From: Cohaesibacter celericrescens
GTDB lineage: Bacteria; Pseudomonadota; Alphaproteobacteria; Rhizobiales; Cohaesibacteraceae
Reading direction: 5' to 3'
Length of the DNA stretch: 64,000 nt
Assembly: GCF_002866925.1 (NCBI RefSeq)
Contig: NZ_PKUQ01000001.1
Span: forward strand, 599,042 to 663,041
The notes beneath the pieces are model-generated. The model did no database searches. It saw nothing but the letters and a program-made list of their open reading frames with translations, and was not told the origin of the DNA. Position numbers and translations under genes: made by a program. This document shows, piece after piece, positions 36,765 to 45,105 of this stretch (positions are counted from its first letter, which is position 1; each line of letters begins with the position of its first letter).

Positions 36765-38069
36765 ATGGTTGCGGCAGAAACAGAATCCAAAAAACACCAC
36801 TACGTAACTCAAGCGCAGCTCCGCCATTTCGCCCATGATGCAGCACGTTCAAAGCTCTTTGTTTTCGACAAGTCAAATGGCCGAAGCTATCCCTCAACGA
36901 TAAAAAATGCGGGCTCAGAAAATCAATTCAATACACTTATCGAAGGTGAGGAGCGGCTGAATTTTGAGAAAATTTTTGACGAGGTTGATACCAACGGAGG
37001 TTTGATAGTCAATCAGATCAATCAGCATCGATCACTGGATTGGATGAAAGAGTCCGATCTTTTTAAGCTCGCGGATTTTGGGACCATCCAGTTACTGCGA
37101 ACTAAGTTATCACGAATTACACCGGCGGTTTTGCTCGATCAAATGCGCGAAATTCTAGCAGAATTTGGTGCCGATCTTGACGATCCGTCACTTGCGCCTC
37201 CGACCGAAAATGATGCCAAACTCAGCACAATAATGAATTTTTTTGGTCGCGATAGGTACCGTGCACCCTTTCTCCGATTGTATCCCGGCTTAGTCCAGCC
37301 TGAAGGAGAGGCTCGCCTTGTTATTTCGGATCATCCTGTCGTGTTTAGCAATCCGTTTCCTTATGGCGACCGCGGGCTCAAGTCACAGGGAATAATGGTT
37401 TCCTTGCCGCTAAGTCCGATGCTTCTCCTAACATGGCACTGTCCTACAATTGTTGAACGATTAAAGCATCTGCTTGTGGGTGAGAACCCAGATCAACAGG
37501 CGCTTCGCGCCTATGCAGAAGGCTTGTTTCTGGGCAAACCCGCGCTGGTCAGCAATATGGAAGTCGAACGCTACAACGCGCTCCAGTTTGAACAATCGCG
37601 CAGGTTCATTTTCTCGCATTCCAACAAGTTCGATACCGTGACGCTTCGCCGGTCTGACCAAGCGGAGACCGAATTGCAGGAGCGGAAGTCGCTTGTAGAA
37701 TTCGGCCGGTTGGGCGAAGGACCACGACCTCGCCCGAGAATGCCCGATGGCTGGACACTTGTTGTTCATGGTCCGCGTGACCACTGCCTGATACACATCG
37801 AGGAGATCGACGAAGAAGGCGAAGGCATTACTGCTAGAACAAACAATCTCGAGTTACTGAATGCTGTCGCCACCGACCCACACCTTGATTATGTCGAGCT
37901 CCTTGACGGGCCTCGCCAGAGGCGCCATCTCGGGCAGGTTACGATCGAACTTCTTACTGAACGTGGCCCTGGCTGGTTTTCGGTTGTTCACTATGACTAT
38001 GCCCTGCGCGCTCTATCTCGCCAGATAGACCGATCTCGTTCAAATGGAACGCAAGCGGCGCTCAAATGA
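36765..38069 (+). CDS. DUF4238 domain-containing protein
   Basis: 434 residues, soluble. The N-terminal signature is KKHHYVTQAQLRHFAHDAAR, the usual DUF4238 opening (HHYVPxxYLRxF), then KLFVFDKSNGRSYPSTIKNA and ENQFNTLIEG. A later block VISDHPVVFSNPFPYGDRGL with LPLSPMLLLTW matches the domain's second half. An extra C-terminal 120 residues (LVVHGPRDHCLIHIEEIDEE and onward) have no family I recognise. DUF4238 proteins are sporadically distributed, often in accessory regions, and have no firmly known function. ATG at 36765; no clear ribosome-binding site because of the tandem repeats. Probably acquired, as it stands alone among intergenic debris. Confidence 0.75.
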   Translation: MVAAETESKKHHYVTQAQLRHFAHDAARSKLFVFDKSNGRSYPSTIKNAGSENQFNTLIEGEERLNFEKIFDEVDTNGGLIVNQINQHRSLDWMKESDLFKLADFGTIQLLRTKLSRITPAVLLDQMREILAEFGADLDDPSLAPPTENDAKLSTIMNFFGRDRYRAPFLRLYPGLVQPEGEARLVISDHPVVFSNPFPYGDRGLKSQGIMVSLPLSPMLLLTWHCPTIVERLKHLLVGENPDQQALRAYAEGLFLGKPALVSNMEVERYNALQFEQSRRFIFSHSNKFDTVTLRRSDQAETELQERKSLVEFGRLGEGPRPRPRMPDGWTLVVHGPRDHCLIHIEEIDEEGEGITARTNNLELLNAVATDPHLDYVELLDGPRQRRHLGQVTIELLTERGPGWFSVVHYDYALRALSRQIDRSRSNGTQAALK

Positions 38070-38443
38070 AATATCAGGGTGACCCACACCTGGACAGCGA
38101 TTGCCAAACGTAAGACGGGCTAGTAGCGGGCGTTGGCGACAGATAGACAAACGGCAGCTTCGTCCGCACGGCCGTTATTCCTTGAACCTAAATGCTGCAG
38201 AATCAACGAATGGCAGCTTTGGGGAAGCTCGTAGGCACCACCTTTCGCTGCGCGAATAGTCCGTAAGGGCCGTTTTGTTGGTCATGTGCGCAGTTTGAAG
38301 TGATTGAGTTCTGCATTGCACTATGCCGCATTGTGTCCAAGTTAAACTTGGTTGCGCCCATAAATTAGGATACGAATACGGATGGCCGCTAGCTTCACAT
38401 TTGACTAGCGGCATGGTTCTTGAATGTCGAGGGGGGATTGTGA
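38070..38443. other. intergenic debris with a recurring GCTGCA element
   Basis: No gene recognised in about 370 bp. At 38191-38228 lies one member of a short dispersed family, reading roughly TGCTGCA, 8-9 nt, GAA, then GCAGCTT and a small AAGC. Related copies are at 26968-27004 and 38948-38985. Confidence 0.4.
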
Positions 38444-38851
38444 ATGGCCAATCTTGTAATCGGACAGTGCCTGTGCGGCGCTGTGAAGTTTCGCATATTG
38501 GGAGAGTTCGAGAGCTTCTTCCTTTGTCACTGTTCGCGCTGCCGTAAAGATAGCGGCTCAGCCCATTCGGCAAACCTGTTTTCGTCCACAGCGAAGATTA
38601 CCTGGTTGTCGGGCGAGGAGAATATCAAGAACTTCCGACTTTCCAAGTCACAACACAAGAAGTGCTTTTGCACGGACTGCGGTTCAGCATTACCATTTTA
38701 TCAAAAGAACGACGGTGTTCTAGTTGTACCGGCAGGATCTCTCGATAGCTCAATCGGCATCCGACCCAAAGCGCACATTTGCTTTTCCAGTCGCGCAGAT
38801 TGGGACGATGACTTAGCCTCGCTCGAAAAAATCAACGGACTTCCCAGTTGA
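38444..38851 (+). CDS. GFA/CENP-V-like zinc protein
   Basis: 135 residues, glutathione-dependent formaldehyde-activating (Gfa)-like family. The zinc-binding cysteines are in GQCLCGAVKF, FLCHCSRCRKDSGSAHSAN and KCFCTDCGSALPF, the expected CxC, CxxC and CxxC pattern. Family members include a reported glutathione-binding Gfa of Paracoccus and many uncharacterised proteins; formaldehyde chemistry should not be assumed. ATG at 38444 after GAGGGGGGATTGTG. Confidence 0.85.
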   Translation: MANLVIGQCLCGAVKFRILGEFESFFLCHCSRCRKDSGSAHSANLFSSTAKITWLSGEENIKNFRLSKSQHKKCFCTDCGSALPFYQKNDGVLVVPAGSLDSSIGIRPKAHICFSSRADWDDDLASLEKINGLPS

Positions 38852-39185
38852 ACGGTCAATTTTATAGCGTACCTCAGAGCGCAACCAAACTATAAGGAAA
38901 AGACCATCTGCTACCTACGTTCGCTGAGCCGCTATCCCTTGCACGCACATGCTGCATAGTGGATGAACAGCAGCTTCCTGAAAGCTGAAATGCAGCAGAT
39001 GACGGTTGACGAACGACCGCAGTGGACCGTTCGCGATGAAATTCAAGTATATGATTTCTCACAATGGCGCTGCTGCGGATTGAAAACTGGATGCTGTATG
39101 AATGCAATAGCGGCTGACTAGGAATATTTTTGATAGTCCCGCGCAAGGCGCTTTGACATCGGCAGCGATCGCAACATTTTGATGA
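38852..39185. other. intergenic region without recognisable gene
   Basis: About 330 bp. Contains another copy of the GCTGCA element (38948-38985) and local near-repeats such as ACGACCGCAGTGGACCG. Open stretches are short and unconvincing. Confidence 0.45.
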
Positions 39186-39704
39186 TTAGCGATTTATGCT
39201 CTTTGCTATTTTATTGTAGGTCGCGTTGGTCGCTTCAGACGTGGGAGCTAGATAGTAAGTGTGCCCTGCATTTTCGAATATTGTAAATTTGTCCGGCACG
39301 CTAGAAAGCCATTCGGAAGATGGTCTCCCATGGTCATCTGCACCAAAAAATACTTGATTTGGTGTTGAAATAGAAGCTTCCTCCCGCAATCGAGTAGATG
39401 AGATGCAGAATATTGAGGCGAAAGAAAGCCCTGCTACGACAGCCCGCCAAAGCGCCGTACCGCCCGCGCTGTAACCAATCCCAACACAGTCACCATTCAA
39501 AGTCTGGTTGAGTACCCGAACAACTTCATCCATGCCATCATCGTAGAAAAGACAGCTATGCAGTGCTTCTCCTCTTAAATCGGGCCTATTGCACAGGTCA
39601 TTCAACGCAAATCGACTTACGCTCAGTTTGGTCTCAAGCCTGCTAAGAATGCATTGCTCATGTTTTGGTTGATCGAGGATGTCTGTGACTATGCAAATGT
39701 TCAT
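39186..39704 (-). CDS. small alpha/beta-hydrolase-like protein
   Basis: 172 residues. Features of a minimal alpha/beta hydrolase: nucleophile elbow VGIGYSAGGTALW (Ser at about 97), an acidic residue after the next strand in VFFGADDHG, and a C-terminal His in FENAGHTYYL. The compact size resembles dienelactone-hydrolase or RBBP9-like proteins. ATG at 39704 is preferred over the TTG one codon earlier. Substrate unknown. An IS6 end lies 27 bp upstream, which could supply or separate a promoter. Confidence 0.65.
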   Translation of the reverse strand: MNICIVTDILDQPKHEQCILSRLETKLSVSRFALNDLCNRPDLRGEALHSCLFYDDGMDEVVRVLNQTLNGDCVGIGYSAGGTALWRAVVAGLSFASIFCISSTRLREEASISTPNQVFFGADDHGRPSSEWLSSVPDKFTIFENAGHTYYLAPTSEATNATYNKIAKSINR

Positions 39705-39730
39705 CAACGGATAGCATCTCTGCTCACAAT

Positions 39731-39798
39731 TGTTTTGTCATCCGACGAAGATAAGTCACCGCCCCGCCCGTCTCAAGTCAATTTACTCTGACAAGACC
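39731..39798. mobile_element. solitary IS6-family end
   Basis: 68 bp nearly identical to the terminal region of the other IS6 relics: TTTTGTCATCCGACGAAGAT, AAGTCACCGCCCCGCCCG, TCTCAAGTCAATTTACTCTG, ACAAGACC. No transposase codons remain beyond the first two. It ends 5 bp from the ROK gene stop. Confidence 0.8.
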
Positions 39799-39803
39799 TA
39801 CCC

Positions 39804-41030
39804 CTACATTGTTTTGAACAGCACGTTTTGGTCCAGCAGATATCGAATAAACAGTGGCAAGCTTGCTCCTCCCAGCGCCCGGGCCTGAGCGCCGAGTGAG
39901 CCTTCCAGTACGACGGGTAGTGTGATGCCTTTCCAGTTCTGTTTATCAATGACTTCCCGCACTTTGTCGATCAGGATCTCCCTGATATTGGAAGGCAATG
40001 TCCCATCAATGATCGCGACCTCAAAATCAATGATGGCTGATGCTGAGGCGATAGCCAAAGCGATATAGCGGGCGGCCATATTTAGCCATTGCTCCAAAAT
40101 GTCACCCAGCTCGGTCCAATCGTAAGACGGCTGTTGCAAGAGATTTGGTTCGAGGCCCTTATCTATCAGCATCTTTTCAAGGAAAAACAGAGACGCGAAA
40201 TCGACGAGTTGGCTCGGATTCTCATCGACGAGGTTTTCCGGTAGGCATATGGGCAAAGAACCGAGGGCTCCTGCGTTGCGCGTCCTACCCGAATAAATGG
40301 AATTGTTGAGGGCGATGCCTCCGCCAATAAATGTTCCCACAAAGATATAAATAAAGTCGCTGAACTCCATGCCGCGCCCAAAGGCAAGCTCAGCACCACA
40401 GGCTGCTGTGCCATCATTCTGAGTGAAGCTTGGTAGGCCAGTGGCAGCCTCCAATTCCGTGGTAAAATCGAAAGATTTCCAGACATCCATTGTGCCTTTG
40501 GATACGCCAACTTTTTCTTCCCATTCCCAGAGTTCAAAGGGCATAGCAATGCCTATGCCCGCAATTTTGTCGAGATTTTCTTGTGCTACCCGTAGCGAGA
40601 AGTCTTTAATCCCCTGTACGGCGAAAGCCAAAATCACCTCGGGCATGGGATAGGGATAGGTTATGTGAATGGACTTACGAATGGCGCCAACAAAGTCTAT
40701 TAAAAGCAGGTCGGCGCTGCGCCGTCCAATCTTGAGACCAAAAGAATAAACCCCGTCTGGGTTGAGCGTCATCGGAATAGATGGTTGTCCAACGCGCCCA
40801 CGAATTGGCTCACAGCGCAACAACAGACCATCGTTTTCCAATTCACCGATAATCACCGAAACGGCTTGCGCCGACAATCCAGATCGGCGGGTTATTTCGG
40901 ATTTAGCCAACGCGCCATATCGCCGAATGAGAGACAGGACTAGTCTTTCATTATAGGCGCGGACTTTTCTCTGGTTAAATCCACTCGACGGATCGTGACC
41001 GGAGTCACCGCGCGAAACCTTTTTGGCCAT
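39804..41030 (-). CDS. ROK-family transcriptional regulator
   Basis: 408 residues. An N-terminal winged helix (RLVLSLIRRYGALAKSEITR, SGLSAQAVSVIIGELENDGL) is fused to an ROK sugar-kinase-like domain: SFGLKIGRRSADLLLIDFVG, NDGTAACGAELAFG, VGTFIGGGIALNN, RTRNAGALGSLP. The zinc-binding Cys cluster usual in Mlc/NagC-type ROK proteins is not evident, as in many alphaproteobacterial members. Divergent from fruB-fruK-fruA across 615 bp that contain inverted repeats, so it is the prime candidate for their repressor, sensing fructose or a phosphorylated sugar. This differs from the LacI-type FruR/Cra usually paired with fru operons. ATG at 41030 after a G-run. Confidence 0.9.
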   Translation of the reverse strand: MAKKVSRGDSGHDPSSGFNQRKVRAYNERLVLSLIRRYGALAKSEITRRSGLSAQAVSVIIGELENDGLLLRCEPIRGRVGQPSIPMTLNPDGVYSFGLKIGRRSADLLLIDFVGAIRKSIHITYPYPMPEVILAFAVQGIKDFSLRVAQENLDKIAGIGIAMPFELWEWEEKVGVSKGTMDVWKSFDFTTELEAATGLPSFTQNDGTAACGAELAFGRGMEFSDFIYIFVGTFIGGGIALNNSIYSGRTRNAGALGSLPICLPENLVDENPSQLVDFASLFFLEKMLIDKGLEPNLLQQPSYDWTELGDILEQWLNMAARYIALAIASASAIIDFEVAIIDGTLPSNIREILIDKVREVIDKQNWKGITLPVVLEGSLGAQARALGGASLPLFIRYLLDQNVLFKTM

Positions 41031-41303
41031 CCCCCCCCAATTCCTTTTCTTCAGTGTCTTTTTTGCTATTCATGCCTCACGAAGGAGGTTTCCGGTTCTG
41101 GTTCTAGTCAACAACCTCGGTTAAAGCTTTCATCCGATGTGTGCAGTTTTCGTATCTTTCATCAGAACGCCGAAATCTGGCCATTTCCGCCGAACAAGCC
41201 GCAATTTGACACTCTAACGACGCAACTGTTCCATAGCCTATGAATTAGATCAAATAACTAAATTAAACAGAATTAGTAAAGCCACAATGCATTATGGAAC
41301 CTC

Positions 41304-41328
41304 TTTTCGCTCACGAAATTCGCGAAAA
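41304..41328. promoter_or_regulatory. inverted repeat in the ROK/fru intergenic region
   Basis: TTTTCGC and GCGAAAA separated by 11 nt, perfect arms; an inner TTCGCGAA octamer adds dyad symmetry. A pattern of T-rich then CGC arms recalls operators of ROK repressors of the NagC/Mlc type. Located about 275 bp from the ROK start and 320 bp from fruB. Confidence 0.5.
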
Positions 41329-41380
41329 CTTAGCGAGGATTGCCAGCACTTGCTGGGAGTTCCCAACATCTGTGTTTGAT

Positions 41381-41420
41381 TTCAAAGTAATAATTAATAC
41401 TTCAAACAGAAGTAATAATT
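41381..41420. repeat. direct repeat TTCAAA..AGTAATAATT
   Basis: TTCAAAGTAATAATT (41381-41395) and TTCAAACAGAAGTAATAATT (41401-41420) are two imperfect direct copies with 20-bp start spacing, upstream of the fruB promoter candidate. Could be tandem regulator or CRP-like sites; no known consensus fits clearly. Confidence 0.4.
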
Positions 41421-41498
41421 GAATTATGGGCGAAATATCAAAAATTCTATTACTTTATGCGGGATTTTTTTGAATTTCATACATATTTGTGTGATTTT

Positions 41499-41529
41499 TT
41501 GACAAAAATCAAATATTTTCATCCATTAA
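41499..41529 (+). promoter_or_regulatory. candidate sigma-70 promoter for fruBKA
   Basis: A perfect -35 TTGACA at 41499-41504, with a weak -10 (CCATTA at 41523-41528, 18-bp spacer) in an AT-rich stretch, about 115 bp before the fruB ATG. The poor -10 suggests dependence on an activator, or that the assignment is off by a few bases. Confidence 0.4.
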
Positions 41530-41645
41530 ATCACTTAAGTAGATTTATAGGATAGAGGTCACAGTTCCCTTTTTGGCTGGAGCAAGCGCACACAAGGCCT
41601 GAAGTGGATTTATTGAAGACCTCCAGAGACCGATTGGAGGAAGTC

Positions 41646-44108
41646 ATGCTTTTCAAAGAATCTGCGATTGAAGTTGGTGCACAGGCAGAAAACAAAGCCG
41701 ACGCAATTCGCAAAGTTGGCGCGTTGTTGGTCAAGTCAGGAAATATTGAGCCTGGCTATGTCGATAGCATGATGGCTCGAGAGGAAGTCGCCAATACCTT
41801 TTTGGGTAATGGCATCTCTATCCCCCATGGCATTCCCAAAGATCGTGACTTGATCAAACAGACCGGGGTTGCGGTTCTCCAACTCCCTCAGGGTGTCGAG
41901 TGGAATGAGGGCGAAATTGCCCATTTGGTGGTGGGTATTGCCGCCAAAAGTGACGAGCATCTTACAGTGCTATCCAACCTTACTGATGTCTTGGGAGATG
42001 CAGATGAAGCTGCGCGGTTGGCCACAACCGACGACGCAGGTGAAATTGCGCAGCGTTTATCTGGTGGCCAGTTATCTCCGTCAGAAGAGACACCCGAAGA
42101 TTATGACGAAGGCTTTGACTTCACAGTCACCAGTCCTCACGGTTTGCATGCCCGCCCAGCAACAGCCCTCGTTGATATTGCCAAGGTCTTCGATGCCAAT
42201 GTTCGAGTTCGCAATGGAAATAAAGCGGGTGACGCAAAAAGCCTGATTGGTCTACTTAAATTGGGCATCGACAATGGCACCACCATTCGTGTGAGTGCGG
42301 AAGGCACGGACGCAATTAAAGCGCTAGCTGCCATCCAGACTGCTCTTGAAGAGGGTTTGGAAGATGAAGACGAGGCGCAGGCCGAAGCTGCCAACGTCCC
42401 GATCTCGCGCGCCAATAAGGTCCAGTATGAAGGCCAAACAATCACGGGTATTTCCGCATCTCCAGGCATTGCTATTGGTTCGGTTACCACGTTCCGTCGC
42501 GGGCGGATTGTGGTCGAAGAAAAGGCGCATCAAGATGTGAGCGCAGAACAAGAGCGACTGAATAGTGCGTTGGCGAGCTCCAAAGATGAGCTGTCCACTC
42601 TTTATCGGGATATGCTCAACAAGTCAGGCGCAGCAAAGGCTGCCATTTTTAAAGCGCAGACCGAATTTCTTGACGATCCCGAAATGCTCCGTGATGCTAG
42701 AGCGCTTATTGCCAAAGGGCACAGCGCTGGTTGGTCCTGGCAACAAACCTATGAAGGCCATGCAGCGGCACTTTCTGCTATGCAGGACGAAATATTGTCG
42801 GCCCGCGCACTCGACTTACGTGATGTCGGAAGACGACTGTTGAAACTGTTGGCTGACAAAGTGGAAGATGATCCTGAGCTGCCCGATAGCCCTATTATTC
42901 TACTGGCAGATGATTTGACACCATCGGATACCGCCGGTCTCGATCCAAAATTCGTGCTTGGGCTTTGTACCGCATCGGGAGGGCCAACATCGCATACCGC
43001 GATTATCGCTCGGAGCCTTGATATTCCTGCTGTTGTAAGCGCTGGCCCGAACATCCTGTCTATGTCTGATGGAGCCACCGTCATTCTTGATGGATCCGCG
43101 GGCGTGCTGGTCATTCAACCAACTCGGAACGACAATGCGCAGGCTGAAGAAGCTTTCAAAGCCCACCAGCGCCAGGTCATTGCTGATCGGCTAGCGTGCT
43201 ATCAGCCGGCCATTATGACCGACGGCGAACGGATTGAGGTTGTTGCCAATATAGGCAGCGTTGATGAAGCCAAATCTGCGGTGGAAGCTGGTGGAGAAGG
43301 TGTTGGGTTGTTACGGACCGAATTCCAGTTTTTGCAGCGCGATACAGAGCCGAGCGAAGCGGAACAATATGAGGCCTGCAGTGCCATGATGAAAGCTCTG
43401 AACGGCCTGCCGATGATCGTGCGTACCCTTGACATCGGGGGCGATAAAGATGTGCCTTATCTACCGATGCCTCAGGAAATGAATCCATTCCTTGGTGTCA
43501 GGGGCATTCGCCTTTGCCTTCAGCGCGAAGATCTGTTCCGTACACAACTCCGGGCCATCTTGCGCGCGTCCAGCCAAGGACCGATCCGCATCATGTATCC
43601 CATGATTGCGACAATGGAAGAGCTGCTTGCGGCCAAAGCAATTACCGAAGAAGTCCGGTTGGAAGTGGGAGCCGGGCCAATTGAAATCGGCATGATGATC
43701 GAGATCCCGTCCGCGGTCATGATGGCCGAAGATTTTGCCAAAGAAGTCGACTTCTTCTCTATAGGCACCAACGATCTGACGCAATATGCGCTGGCCGTAG
43801 ACCGGATGCATCCGCAATTGGCCAAGATGGCCGATGGCTTGCACCCTTCCGTTCTCCGACTGATCCGCAAGACCGTTGAGGCCGCTGATGCTGCGGGCAT
43901 CTGGGTCGGGGCCTGCGGCGGCATCGCTGGAGATCCGATGGGGGCAGTCATATTATCCGGTCTAGGGGTAAGAGAATTGAGCGTCAGTATACCAGCCATC
44001 GCAGCAGTTAAAGCAAAGGTTCGTACCGTTTCCATGGATGAAGCCCGAGATCTAGCGGCCCGTGCGTTGGCTTGTACAAAAGCTTCCGACGTTCGTGCTC
44101 TGGTCTAA
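41646..44108 (+). CDS. fruB: fructose PTS multiphosphoryl transfer protein (EIIA-HPr-EI fusion)
   Basis: Cytoplasmic phosphotransferase of 820 residues that takes phosphate from PEP to EIIB of FruA. EIIA(Fru) domain 1-145 with active His in [10 protein letters not shown]; HPr domain about 155-240 with active His in [15 protein letters not shown] domain about 270-820 with the phospho-His in [20 protein letters not shown]-binding [15 protein letters not shown] and [20 protein letters not shown], and [16 protein letters not shown]. All domains of the soluble PTS chain are in one protein, as in Rhodobacter and Xanthomonas FruB. ATG at 41646 follows GGAGGAAGTC exactly; the longer open frame starting at 41604 is not used. 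First gene of fruBKA. Confidence 0.95.
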   Translation: MLFKESAIEVGAQAENKADAIRKVGALLVKSGNIEPGYVDSMMAREEVANTFLGNGISIPHGIPKDRDLIKQTGVAVLQLPQGVEWNEGEIAHLVVGIAAKSDEHLTVLSNLTDVLGDADEAARLATTDDAGEIAQRLSGGQLSPSEETPEDYDEGFDFTVTSPHGLHARPATALVDIAKVFDANVRVRNGNKAGDAKSLIGLLKLGIDNGTTIRVSAEGTDAIKALAAIQTALEEGLEDEDEAQAEAANVPISRANKVQYEGQTITGISASPGIAIGSVTTFRRGRIVVEEKAHQDVSAEQERLNSALASSKDELSTLYRDMLNKSGAAKAAIFKAQTEFLDDPEMLRDARALIAKGHSAGWSWQQTYEGHAAALSAMQDEILSARALDLRDVGRRLLKLLADKVEDDPELPDSPIILLADDLTPSDTAGLDPKFVLGLCTASGGPTSHTAIIARSLDIPAVVSAGPNILSMSDGATVILDGSAGVLVIQPTRNDNAQAEEAFKAHQRQVIADRLACYQPAIMTDGERIEVVANIGSVDEAKSAVEAGGEGVGLLRTEFQFLQRDTEPSEAEQYEACSAMMKALNGLPMIVRTLDIGGDKDVPYLPMPQEMNPFLGVRGIRLCLQREDLFRTQLRAILRASSQGPIRIMYPMIATMEELLAAKAITEEVRLEVGAGPIEIGMMIEIPSAVMMAEDFAKEVDFFSIGTNDLTQYALAVDRMHPQLAKMADGLHPSVLRLIRKTVEAADAAGIWVGACGGIAGDPMGAVILSGLGVRELSVSIPAIAAVKAKVRTVSMDEARDLAARALACTKASDVRALV

Positions 44109-44133
44109 GGCATCTTGAGAATAGGATGAAGTC

Positions 44134-45087
44134 ATGAGTGAAGGCGCAAAGGTTGCAACACTGACCCTAAACCCTGCCGTTGATCGTACGGTGCAGGTCG
44201 CCAACTTCGCGGCTGGAGAGGTCAATCGGGTCTCTGAAGATCAGTCCGACGCTGGGGGGAAGGGTATCAATGTCGCCAGTTTCCTTTCCCATGTCGGCCA
44301 CAAAGTTGCTGTAAGTGGGCTGCTGGGTAAAGACAATCTGGGCATTTTTGAAGAATTGTTCGTTCGAAAAGGCATTGACGATCATTTTATCCGTATGGAT
44401 GGAGCGACCCGCGTCAATGTGAAAATTGTCGACCCCGCACTGGAACAGGTTACAGATCTCAATTTCCCCGGTTTGGGCAATTGTGGAGAGGCCGAAGGGG
44501 TCATCTCCGAGACCATAATCAAACTGGTTTCAAGCGGTATTGAGACGATTGTTCTTGCGGGAAGCTTGCCAGCCGGTTTGCCAACCACATACTACCGAGA
44601 TCTGACAATTTTGCTTAAAGAGCTGGGGTGCAAAGTCATTCTGGACGCCAGCGGTCCGTCCTTTGCCGAAGCGATGAAGGCAGGCCCCAATATCATCAAA
44701 CCCAATATTGATGAGCTGAGTGAACTGGTCGGACGTCCCCTTGTTACACCTGAGGATGTTGTAACCGCTGCGCGGGAGGTCAACGAAGGCGAAATTGAAC
44801 TGATCGTTGTCTCCATGGGAGCGGACGGAGCGATCTTCATCAAATCAGATGAGGTTCTGCTCGCAAAGCCACCCAAAGCCATTGTGAAAAGCACTGTCGG
44901 TGCAGGAGATGCCATGGTTGCCGGCATAGTTCATGGCCTTTCAGAAGAGAAATCCCTGTCTGATGTGGCTTGTTTGGCGACAGGTTTCTCATTAGGAGCT
45001 CTCGGCGAAATCGGACCTCACCTGCCGCCACGCGAGGCAATCGAGGCCTTCGCTGCGCAAGTGACCCTTCAACATTTGAAGTTTTGA
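44134..45087 (+). CDS. fruK: 1-phosphofructokinase
   Basis: PfkB-family kinase, 317 residues, converting fructose 1-phosphate to fructose 1,6-bisphosphate. N-terminal VATLTLNPAVDRTVQVANFA and the GGKGINVASFLSHVGHKV motif; the C-terminal PfkB signature STVGAGDAMVAGIVHG contains the catalytic Asp. ATG at 44134 after AGGATGAAGTC; 25 nt after fruB and 18 nt before fruA, so cotranscribed. Confidence 0.95.
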   Translation: MSEGAKVATLTLNPAVDRTVQVANFAAGEVNRVSEDQSDAGGKGINVASFLSHVGHKVAVSGLLGKDNLGIFEELFVRKGIDDHFIRMDGATRVNVKIVDPALEQVTDLNFPGLGNCGEAEGVISETIIKLVSSGIETIVLAGSLPAGLPTTYYRDLTILLKELGCKVILDASGPSFAEAMKAGPNIIKPNIDELSELVGRPLVTPEDVVTAAREVNEGEIELIVVSMGADGAIFIKSDEVLLAKPPKAIVKSTVGAGDAMVAGIVHGLSEEKSLSDVACLATGFSLGALGEIGPHLPPREAIEAFAAQVTLQHLKF

Positions 45088-45105
45088 GAGGAGAAAGGAA
45101 CCAAG

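Noticed and set aside
38948..39110. CRISPR-like repeats between the GFA gene and the small hydrolase
   Set aside because: The repeated pieces are imperfect, too few and irregularly spaced; no cas genes are present.
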